Source: Planctomycetia bacterium (GTDB lineage: Bacteria > Planctomycetota > Phycisphaerae > Phycisphaerales > SM1A02). From it: a stretch of DNA of 12,868 bases. The stretch is from NCBI GenBank assembly GCA_005799205.1, contig SYHM01000093.1:1-12868 (forward strand), in the 5' to 3' direction. The notes under the pieces are model-generated. The model was given only the letters and a program-made list of their open reading frames with translations. It was not told the DNA's origin and did not search any database. Position 1 is the first letter of the stretch. The number at the start of each line of letters is the position of its first letter. A program made the position numbers and the translations under genes. Positions 1-6,902 of this stretch are shown one piece after another.

Positions 1-1
1 C

Positions 2-2056
2 ACGACCGCACCGATGCCCGGCATCGTCGTGCGATTGGCACAGTGGATTTCGTCGTACTACTGCGCTCCCATCGGTGTAACGATTGCGAGCATGACACCA
101 ACCGCAGTACGCAAAGGCATCGGACGCGTGCATTCGCAGGCAGTTGACCTCGCGCCCGTGCAGCCGGCCGTGAAAAAGTTGCACCCGAATCGACAGGCGA
201 TTCTCGAGCGCATCGCCCAGTGGCCGGCAGCTGAGCGCCCAGTCGACGTTGATGCACTGCGCGACGCATGCGCCCTCGCAACACGCGCTCCGATTCTTGC
301 ACTTGTCAAGAGTGGACATCTGACGGCGGTTGCACGCTCGTCGGTGCAGGCGAAGTGGCGCGCAACAGTCCTTACGGCGGGGTCGGCGCCAGTGCTCACG
401 CCGCAGCAGCGGGCTGTGGTTGATTCGATCGATGCCAGCCGGAATTCGGGCTTTTCACAGCATCTTGTGCACGGGGTCACTGGGGCTGGCAAGACCGAGG
501 TGTATCTCAACCTCGCGCGAAACGTGCTCGAGAGCGGTCGATCAGTCCTCTTTCTCGTACCTGAGATATCGCTGACTCCGCAGACTGGCGGACGGATCGC
601 TGCGCGATTTCCTAGTTACCCCATGGCGATCTTGCACTCAGGCTTGACCGCCGCGCAGCGTCACGAACAGTGGATCGTTGCGAGCCGTCCAGGGGCCAAG
701 ATCGTGATTGGAGCGCGCAGTGCTGTATTCGCTCCGGTTGGTGACGAAGAACTTGGGCTCATCATCGTCGACGAAGAGCACGACCAGTCCTACAAGCAAG
801 ATCAGGCGCCGCGCTACAACGGTCGAGATGTCGCGATCCGGCGCGCGCAACTTGCAAAGTGTCCAATCGTGATGGGCAGCGCGACACCGAGCATGGAGAG
901 CTGGTTCAACGCGACCACAAAGGGAATCGCCACCCTGCACCGACTGCCTGACCGTGCGCCTGGACTTCGAACCCCCAGAGTTGAAATCGTTGATTTTCGT
1001 CGGGAATCAATGCTGAAAAAGGACCGCCGAGTGCATCTCGTCGGCCCGACGCTCGAGACCGCGCTCAGGCAGTGTTTCGACCGCGCGGGGCAAGCGGTCG
1101 TGCTTCTCAATCGGCGCGGCTACGCCAACTGGATCGCGTGCCCAGACCAAGGTTGCGGCTGGAACATGCGCTGCGATCACTGCGAAGCTGGCATGGTTGT
1201 GCACCATGCCGCTGCAGGGGAGCGGCTCGCGACATTCACGCGCTGTCACCATTGCCAGACCGAACAGAAGGTGCCTATCCGTTGTCCCCGTTGCGCGAAA
1301 TCGGTCGTGATCTTTGGCCTCGGTACACAACGGGTCGAAGAAGAGCTAGACCGACTTTTCCCCGATCTCTCTGCGCACGGCAGAATCGCCCGAGTTGATG
1401 GCGACACCATGCGCCACGCGAGCGAGTTTCACGAGACGCTCGAACGCTTTGGGCGAGGCGACATTCGCCTGCTGCTTGGGACGCAGATGATCGCAAAGGG
1501 GCTTGACTTTCCCAATGTGCAAGTCGTTGGAGTCATCAGCGCAGACACAGCTCTCAATCTGCCCGACTTTCGTGCAAGCGAACGGACATTTCAACTCGTA
1601 TCGCAGGTGTCTGGACGGTGCGGCCGCAGCGATCATGCGGGGCGCGCAATCATTCAGACCTTCGAGCCAACGGCTGAGCCGATTCTCGCTGCGGCCCGCC
1701 ACGATTATGTCGGGTTTGCGCGCGCAGAGATCAGTGTGCGTCAACGGTATGGATTGCCACCCTCGCACCGACTGACCCGCATCATCGTGCGTCACACGCA
1801 CCCGAACACCGCCGAGCAGATCGCGCACGATCTGCACCGGGCGATCCTCGCGCTCGATGGGGCACGCGATGCTGTCGTGCGCGATCCCACCCCATGCGCT
1901 ATCGCGCGGATCGCTGACCGCTGGCGATTCCAGATCGAATTGCTCGCATCGACTCCTGCGAAGATGCAGTCCCTCTTGGCCGCGGCCAGAAGCCGAGAGC
2001 TGTTCCATAATGGCGAACTCATCGCGGTCGATGTCGATCCTGTGGCGCTGCTGTGA
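2..2056 (+). CDS. priA: Primosomal protein N' (replication restart helicase PriA), 5'-truncated
   Basis: Superfamily 2 DNA helicase that recognises stalled or abandoned forks and reloads the replisome. The reading frame is open to the window edge. The first ATG in view, at 14, lies inside the N-terminal DNA-binding domain (WISSYYCAPIG is an internal PriA motif), so roughly 100 residues are missing; 685 codons are visible. Numbering from that ATG, the Walker A motif is GVTGAGKTE with K160, the DEEH box is 253-256 and GSATPS follows. All eight zinc-ligand cysteines are present: C376, C381, C387, C390, C411, C414, C424 and C427. The first pair is spaced CX4C rather than the usual CX2C. Helicase motifs V (GTQMIAKGLDFPNV) and VI (QVSGRCGR) and the C-terminal domain complete the protein, so it looks functional. 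It does not obviously share an operon with the downstream TCA-cycle genes, being about 120 bp away. Confidence 0.96.
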   Translation, partial: TTAPMPGIVVRLAQWISSYYCAPIGVTIASMTPTAVRKGIGRVHSQAVDLAPVQPAVKKLHPNRQAILERIAQWPAAERPVDVDALRDACALATRAPILALVKSGHLTAVARSSVQAKWRATVLTAGSAPVLTPQQRAVVDSIDASRNSGFSQHLVHGVTGAGKTEVYLNLARNVLESGRSVLFLVPEISLTPQTGGRIAARFPSYPMAILHSGLTAAQRHEQWIVASRPGAKIVIGARSAVFAPVGDEELGLIIVDEEHDQSYKQDQAPRYNGRDVAIRRAQLAKCPIVMGSATPSMESWFNATTKGIATLHRLPDRAPGLRTPRVEIVDFRRESMLKKDRRVHLVGPTLETALRQCFDRAGQAVVLLNRRGYANWIACPDQGCGWNMRCDHCEAGMVVHHAAAGERLATFTRCHHCQTEQKVPIRCPRCAKSVVIFGLGTQRVEEELDRLFPDLSAHGRIARVDGDTMRHASEFHETLERFGRGDIRLLLGTQMIAKGLDFPNVQVVGVISADTALNLPDFRASERTFQLVSQVSGRCGRSDHAGRAIIQTFEPTAEPILAAARHDYVGFARAEISVRQRYGLPPSHRLTRIIVRHTHPNTAEQIAHDLHRAILALDGARDAVVRDPTPCAIARIADRWRFQIELLASTPAKMQSLLAAARSRELFHNGELIAVDVDPVALL

Positions 2057-2107
2057 GAATCCCAACAGTGGCGCGTGTGTCCCGGGTGCGGTCACTTTTC
2101 GACCCCT

Positions 2108-2116
2108 TGCTACACT
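2108..2116 (+). promoter_or_regulatory. Possible extended -10 promoter for the 2-oxoglutarate dehydrogenase genes
   Basis: TGCTACACT lies in the priA-odhA gap and resembles an extended -10 (TGnTATAAT), with four of six hexamer matches. No convincing -35 sits 15-18 bp upstream. It would give a start near 2123 and a leader of about 55 nt containing a T7 run at 2149-2155. It is supported by position and motif only. Confidence 0.3.
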
Positions 2117-2167
2117 CGGCAACGGGCTGCTGAGGCGACTCTTCACCCTTTTTTTCAGCACTCGAAT

Positions 2168-2171
2168 GGAG
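2168..2171 (+). promoter_or_regulatory. Ribosome binding site fixing the odhA GTG start
   Basis: GGAG sits 7 nt before the GTG at 2179. The only nearby ATG (2166) is out of frame, so this Shine-Dalgarno sequence supports the GTG start. Confidence 0.6.
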
Positions 2172-2178
2172 CAAGTTC

Positions 2179-5079
2179 GTGACCCAGACTGGCCACGCCA
2201 ATTCGGATTCGGGACTTCCCGCGCGCCAAGCGATCAACGGGTGGGACGCAGACTTTGTGGATGCACTTTTCGCCCAGTGGAGCCGTGATCCTCACTCGGT
2301 TGACGCCACGTGGCAGCAGTTTTTCGCTGGATTCGAGCTCGGCCTTGCTCGTCCTGTCCCACCAACGAAGGGATCGACTGCGCAAGACACCGCCGATGCC
2401 TCACGCGTGGCGGCGGCGTCGGGCACGTTGAGCACCTCAGGTGACCTGCAAGCGCAGCGTGGAGTCGACCTACTGATCGCGCGGTACCGCGAGTTCGGAC
2501 ATCTCGCTGCACAGCTCGACCCCCTCGGAACGACCCGCCCATTTCCCGATGCGCTCACGCTCGAGTCGGCAGAGTTGACAGATGCCAACCTCACACAGGC
2601 ATTCGATCCTGGGTCACTTCCCATCGCTGCACCCGCGCTGTTGGCAGACATCATCGGCCAACTCGAGCGAACGTATTGCGGATCGACTGGCGTTGAGTAC
2701 GCCCACATCACGAATCTCGAGCAGCGCGCGTGGGTCCGTGAGCGCGTCGAAGCAGCGCGAGGAAGGGCGAACTTCTCAAACGCGCAACAAACACACATTC
2801 TCAGTCGGCTCGTCGACTCAGATGCCTTCGAGAGTTTTCTTGCGATGCGCTATGTCGGCAAGAAGCGCTTTGGACTCGAAGGTGCCGACACCATCATCCC
2901 GATGCTTGATCGCGCGATTGAAACTGGCGCTGCGCTTGGAGCGCGCGAGTTCTGCTTTGCGTTCGCTCACCGCGGACGAGTGAATCTGCTGGCGAACATC
3001 GTCGGCAAGAAGTACGAGCAGGTCCTCACTGAGTTTGAAGAGAACTGGACCGCTGGATTTGCCGATGGCGGTGGCGATGTGAAGTATCACCAGGGGTACA
3101 GCTCGGATCGGCAGACCGCGTCTGGCAGTGTGCACCTCACCGCGAGCGCGAATGCATCGCATCTCGAATTCGTCAATGGCATTGTGCTCGGTCGGACGCG
3201 CGCGAAGCAGGATCTTCGCAATGACAGTGACCGGCGCGAGGTCGTGCCGATTCTCGTGCACGGTGATTCATCCTTCCCTGGGCAGGGCTCAGTCGCTGAG
3301 TGTTTCAACTACATGAAGCTCGCCGGGTACGACGCCGGCGGCGCGCTGCACGTGATCATCAATAATCAGGTTGGGTTCACGACCAATCCTGAGGATGTCT
3401 TCGCAGGACAGTATTGCTCCGACCTTGCGAAGGCCTACGACGTGCCGATTTTTCATGTCAACAGCGACGACCCCGAAGCGTGTGTCTTTGCGATGCAGAC
3501 TGCGACAGAGTTCCGACAGGCATTCGGACGAGATGCACTTGTCGAACTGTGGTGCTATCGAAAGAATGGCCACAACGAAACGGACGAGCCCTCGTTTACG
3601 CAACCCATCCTCTATCGACGGGTGCGTGATCATGCGCCCGTTGCCGCAACCTATCGAGACAAACTTGTTGCGGCTGGCGCCATTACGCGCGCCGATGCCG
3701 ATGCACTTGTGTCGAAAGTGCATGACGCGATGGACCGAGCGCAACTCGCGGTCAAAGCGAAGCCAGTCTTCCCAGCGGTGGCCGCGTTTGAGGGTCGATG
3801 GAAGGGTCTCGACAACGCCTACCACGCTCACGATGACGAAACGGGCGTGTCGCTCGCGTCACTCGCGAAACTTGCGGCAGTGATTTCGTCGATTCCAGAT
3901 CACGTCACGCCGCATCGGACGATCGCTCGAACGCTTGCAACACGCGCGGCGATCGATCCAGACACGAAGATTGACTGGGCGACAGCAGAATTGCTTGCGT
4001 ATGGGTCACTGCTCGTCGATGGCTGCCGCGTACGAATCAGCGGACAGGATGTCGAGCGAGGAACATTCAGCCATCGGCACGCAGTCGTGACGTGCCAGGA
4101 CACGGGTGGCAAGCACAATCCGCTTGCGACACTTGGGGCATTTGGTGTGTGGAACAGCCCGCTCACTGAGAATGCAGTCGTTGCGTTTGAAGTTGGGTAC
4201 TCGCAGACCGATCCAAATGCACTCGTCATCTGGGAGGGCCAGTTCGGCGATTTTGCCAACGGCGCTCAGGTGATCTTCGATCAGTTTCTCACGAGCGGTG
4301 AAGTGAAGTGGCATCGTGCGTGCGGTCTTGTCTTGCTCTTGCCGCATGGCTACGAAGGGCAAGGCCCCGAGCATTCATCGGCGCGCATTGAACGATTCTT
4401 GCAGTTGTTTGCCAATGACAACTTCGAGGCGGTCTATCCGTCGACAACCTCGCAGATGTTTCACGTTCTGCGCAGACAACTCAAGCGTGATTTCAGAAAG
4501 CCGCTCGTCGTCTTCACACCCAAGAGCATGCTTCGGCTGCCTGCGGCGCAAAGTGCGGGCTGCGAATTCGTGCAAGGACACTTTGACCGCGTCATTGATG
4601 ACGCCGCGGTCGCCAGTCCGTCTGAGGTCACCCGCCTGTTTTTCTGCAGCGGAAAGTACTTTCACGAACTTCACGCGCAGCGCGTGGTACTCGCCGATTC
4701 GACATGCGCGTTCGTACGTCTCGAGCAGATCGCCCCCTTCCCTGCCGATGGCATTGAAGCGGCGATGCAGCGCTATCCCAATGCGAAGGTGCACTGGGTG
4801 CAAGAAGAACCGCGCAACATGGGTTGCTATCGATTCGTTCAGGCACAGATGCTCGATCGATTCAATGTGAACCCGAGCTATGTCGGCAGGCCAGACTCGG
4901 CGACACCTGCAGTCGGCTCGACAAAGGCGCACGAGAAGCAAGCACGAGCGCTGCTCGCAGAGGTCTTTCCGACACTCGACGGAGTCTCGACCGAGATCAA
5001 GGAAAGCGAATCAGAACCACGTCTAACCACGAGTGAGAAGAAAAAGAGCAGTCGCAAGCCCACTGCAAACAAGCGCTGA
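2179..5079 (+). CDS. odhA: 2-oxoglutarate dehydrogenase E1 component
   Basis: Thiamine-diphosphate-dependent decarboxylase of the TCA cycle. It decarboxylates 2-oxoglutarate and passes the succinyl group to the lipoyl arm of E2. The 966 residues match the usual length (about 930-950) plus a Lys/Ser-rich C-terminal tail. In order: an N-terminal E2-interacting helix (about 17-50, with FVDALFAQWSRDP); the E1 domain with AHRGRVN (H264) and DVKYHQG; the ThDP/Mg site starting at G362-D363 and ending at N395-N396 of NNQVGFT; GHNETDEPSFTQP from G464; and a transketolase-like pyrimidine domain from about D599 (SGQDVERGTFSHRHAV). The family's common GDA at the ThDP motif is GDS here. The start is GTG, chosen because a GGAG site lies 7 nt upstream. 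sucB follows after 21 bp, so the two are almost certainly cotranscribed. E. coli calls this gene sucA. E1p of pyruvate dehydrogenase is excluded by the N-terminal domain and motif set. Confidence 0.97.
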   Translation: MTQTGHANSDSGLPARQAINGWDADFVDALFAQWSRDPHSVDATWQQFFAGFELGLARPVPPTKGSTAQDTADASRVAAASGTLSTSGDLQAQRGVDLLIARYREFGHLAAQLDPLGTTRPFPDALTLESAELTDANLTQAFDPGSLPIAAPALLADIIGQLERTYCGSTGVEYAHITNLEQRAWVRERVEAARGRANFSNAQQTHILSRLVDSDAFESFLAMRYVGKKRFGLEGADTIIPMLDRAIETGAALGAREFCFAFAHRGRVNLLANIVGKKYEQVLTEFEENWTAGFADGGGDVKYHQGYSSDRQTASGSVHLTASANASHLEFVNGIVLGRTRAKQDLRNDSDRREVVPILVHGDSSFPGQGSVAECFNYMKLAGYDAGGALHVIINNQVGFTTNPEDVFAGQYCSDLAKAYDVPIFHVNSDDPEACVFAMQTATEFRQAFGRDALVELWCYRKNGHNETDEPSFTQPILYRRVRDHAPVAATYRDKLVAAGAITRADADALVSKVHDAMDRAQLAVKAKPVFPAVAAFEGRWKGLDNAYHAHDDETGVSLASLAKLAAVISSIPDHVTPHRTIARTLATRAAIDPDTKIDWATAELLAYGSLLVDGCRVRISGQDVERGTFSHRHAVVTCQDTGGKHNPLATLGAFGVWNSPLTENAVVAFEVGYSQTDPNALVIWEGQFGDFANGAQVIFDQFLTSGEVKWHRACGLVLLLPHGYEGQGPEHSSARIERFLQLFANDNFEAVYPSTTSQMFHVLRRQLKRDFRKPLVVFTPKSMLRLPAAQSAGCEFVQGHFDRVIDDAAVASPSEVTRLFFCSGKYFHELHAQRVVLADSTCAFVRLEQIAPFPADGIEAAMQRYPNAKVHWVQEEPRNMGCYRFVQAQMLDRFNVNPSYVGRPDSATPAVGSTKAHEKQARALLAEVFPTLDGVSTEIKESESEPRLTTSEKKKSSRKPTANKR

Positions 5080-5088
5080 CGCGAACGC

Positions 5089-5092
5089 GAGG
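5089..5092 (+). promoter_or_regulatory. Ribosome binding site of sucB
   Basis: GAGG sits 8 nt before the ATG at 5101, inside the short odhA-sucB spacer. It supports this start, which also puts the lipoyl domain at residue 1 as expected for E2 proteins. Confidence 0.6.
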
Positions 5093-5100
5093 ATGCACAC

Positions 5101-6303
5101 ATGATTGAAGTCGTTGTCCCAAGTCCAGGAGAGTCGATCACCGAAGTCACGCTTGGAACATGGCGCAAGAATGAGGGTGAGTGGGTTGAGAAGGATGAAC
5201 TGCTCAACGAAATCGATTCTGACAAGGCAACGCTTGAGTTGCTAGCCCCCGCGGCGGGCGCGCTGCGACTCACAGTGAAGTCTGGGACCGAGCAAAAGGT
5301 GGGGGCACTCGTCGCCAAGATCGACGAAACGGCAAAGCGACCAGCGGGTGCAGTTGCTCCGACGAGTACTGCCGCACCTGCTCCTGCTGCCCCTCCTCGC
5401 AGCGCAAGCGCGTCAGGCTCGGAATCACCGACGCGCGTCTCAGGGGTCGCGAAAAAAGTCGCCGCGGCACGAGGAATCGATCCAGGTGCTCTCTCTGGAA
5501 GTGGGCCATCTGGCCGCGTGATGAAGATCGACGTCGAGGGAGCGGCACCAGGCATCGCCGCCAACGCGAGCGCATCGACAGCGCCGAGCGGAAGCCGCGG
5601 AGTTCGCCGCGAGAAGATGACTCGACTGCGTCAGAAGATCGCCGAGCGGCTCGTGAGCGCGCAGCACAACGCGGCGATGCTGACAACATTCAATGAAGTG
5701 GACATGAGCGAAGTCATGCGCCTGCGTGCCGAACATAAGGTCGACTTCGAAAAGCAGCACGGAGTCTCGCTTGGCTTCATGGGATTCTTCATTCGCTCGT
5801 GCGTCTCTGCGCTGCAGCAGTATCCGCGTGCCAACGCGTACCTCGCTGGTGATGAGATTGAGTTTCACGACTTCGTCGATATCGGCGTTGCGGTTGGAAC
5901 TGAGCGCGGTCTTGTTGTCCCTGTGCTTCGAAGCGTCGAAACGCTCTCGCTTCCAGCGGTCGAGAAGACGCTGCGCGCCTGCGCAATTCGCGCCCGAGAC
6001 GGCAAACTGAGCGTCGATGAGATGACCGGCGGCACCTTCACGATTTCGAATGGCGGGGTCTATGGCTCGCTCATGTCGACGCCAATCCTGAACCCGCCGC
6101 AGTCGGCGATCCTTGGAATGCATGCGATCAAGAAGCGTGCGGTTGAGGACCCCAACAACCCAGGACAGATCGCGCTTCGCCCGATGAGGTATCTGGCGCT
6201 CTCGTACGACCACCGCATCATTGACGGCGCCGAAGCCGTCGGATTTCTCGTTCATGTCAAGGACTGCATCGAAAACCCTGGACGCCTGCTGCTGGGTGTG
6301 TAA
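5101..6303 (+). CDS. sucB: Dihydrolipoyllysine-residue succinyltransferase (2-oxoglutarate dehydrogenase E2)
   Basis: Core of the 2-oxoglutarate dehydrogenase complex: its swinging lipoyl arm accepts succinyl from E1 and transfers it to CoA. The 400 residues match the family (about 400). Domain order is classic. A single lipoyl domain spans 2-76, with lipoylated K42 in EIDSDKATLE. An Ala/Pro/Ser-rich flexible linker covers about 78-109. The peripheral subunit-binding domain is about 110-146 (VAAARGIDP through SGRVMKIDV), followed by a second linker. The catalytic acyltransferase domain runs from about 168 to the end, with the active-site DHRIIDG carrying H371 and D375. The OdhA neighbour settles substrate choice as succinyl rather than acetyl. 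Lpd (E3) is not in the window and must be encoded elsewhere, perhaps shared with other complexes. The next gene starts 15 bp downstream. Confidence 0.96.
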   Translation: MIEVVVPSPGESITEVTLGTWRKNEGEWVEKDELLNEIDSDKATLELLAPAAGALRLTVKSGTEQKVGALVAKIDETAKRPAGAVAPTSTAAPAPAAPPRSASASGSESPTRVSGVAKKVAAARGIDPGALSGSGPSGRVMKIDVEGAAPGIAANASASTAPSGSRGVRREKMTRLRQKIAERLVSAQHNAAMLTTFNEVDMSEVMRLRAEHKVDFEKQHGVSLGFMGFFIRSCVSALQQYPRANAYLAGDEIEFHDFVDIGVAVGTERGLVVPVLRSVETLSLPAVEKTLRACAIRARDGKLSVDEMTGGTFTISNGGVYGSLMSTPILNPPQSAILGMHAIKKRAVEDPNNPGQIALRPMRYLALSYDHRIIDGAEAVGFLVHVKDCIENPGRLLLGV

Positions 6304-6310
6304 GAAGGAG
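6304..6310 (+). promoter_or_regulatory. Strong ribosome binding site of the lipoprotein gene
   Basis: GAAGGAG begins directly after the sucB TAA and ends 8 nt before the ATG at 6319. It is the best Shine-Dalgarno sequence on the plus strand here and supports the small downstream gene as real. Confidence 0.65.
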
Positions 6311-6318
6311 CGCTTGCG

Positions 6319-6873
6319 ATGAGACACCTGCCGCGACTGCTCACATGCGCCTACTTGAGTGCCCTTGTCACTGGATGTGACGGCGGAGACGACTCGCCAC
6401 CACCATCGCCTGCGCCAGCGAAACCCGCAGCGTCGGCTCAGGCTGCTTCCACTGCGCCTCCGATGACGGTAGACATCAACAAGATCGCGGCTGATCTTGG
6501 TGCGGCTTACAAGACGCGCGCGACACTCACGGCAAAGATGACGAAGGGACAGAATCTTGATGCAGCTGAATGCACCGAGCTGTACACCGCAATGGAGCAG
6601 TGCGCGAAGATCTCGCAGGACATCTGCGACTTGCTCAGGAAGACCCCACGCTGGCAGCGCCAGATCACCGAATCGCTCGAGAAAAACGCCAAGAGCTCAA
6701 TCATCGCCAACACGAAGGCTGAAAACGCCTACGCGAAAGCGAAGAAGTCGGGTCGGGTTGGCGCGGCGAGCGCTCCCTGCCCTGCGAACATCAAAGCGCT
6801 GGTCGAGAAGTACTCGATGTCAGAGATGCGCGTGAAAGGCTTGATGCCCTACACGAAAAGCGAGATGGAGTAA
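6319..6873 (+). CDS. Putative lipoprotein of unknown function
   Basis: I do not recognise a family. The 184-residue product begins with a typical lipoprotein signal: basic MRHLPR, a hydrophobic stretch, then lipobox LVTGC with the modifiable cysteine at C20. Residue +2 is Asp, which in E. coli favours retention in the inner membrane; whether that rule holds here is unknown. A Pro/Ala/Ser-rich tether (about 26-48) precedes a mostly helical, Lys/Ala-rich domain. That domain has four further cysteines (C85, C95, C103 and one in SAPCPAN) that could form two disulfides in the periplasm. A strong GAAGGAG site 8 nt upstream and the 15-bp distance from sucB suggest cotranscription with odhA-sucB, though no functional link is evident. 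A hairpin terminator follows the stop codon. Confidence 0.8.
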   Translation: MRHLPRLLTCAYLSALVTGCDGGDDSPPPSPAPAKPAASAQAASTAPPMTVDINKIAADLGAAYKTRATLTAKMTKGQNLDAAECTELYTAMEQCAKISQDICDLLRKTPRWQRQITESLEKNAKSSIIANTKAENAYAKAKKSGRVGAASAPCPANIKALVEKYSMSEMRVKGLMPYTKSEME

Positions 6874-6882
6874 GCACCCGCC

Positions 6883-6902
6883 CGCGCTCGCTAGCGCGAT
6901 TT
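6883..6902 (+). terminator. Hairpin terminator after the lipoprotein gene, overlapping the ftsI stop codon
   Basis: CGCGCT (6883-6888), loop CGCT, then AGCGCG (6893-6898) form a perfect 6-bp stem. It is followed by ATTTT on the plus strand. This is consistent with an intrinsic terminator for the odhA-sucB-lipoprotein transcript. The minus-strand side has no T-run, so it would act in one direction only. The ftsI TAG (6891-6893) lies in the loop and stem edge. Confidence 0.55.

Noticed and set aside
14..16. ATG at 14 as the true start of priA
   Set aside because: The sequence after it already aligns inside the PriA N-terminal domain, and the frame is open upstream to the window edge, so the gene is cut rather than short.
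2125..2155. Intrinsic terminator of priA before the T7 run
   Set aside because: The T-run (2149-2155) is good, but the sequence before it offers only a 3-bp GAG/CTC stem with mismatches outside it. That is too weak to call.
1346..2161. A 271-codon open frame on the minus strand opposite the end of priA
   Set aside because: It is antisense to well-conserved PriA helicase motifs. No recognisable domain or context supports it, so it is a shadow frame.
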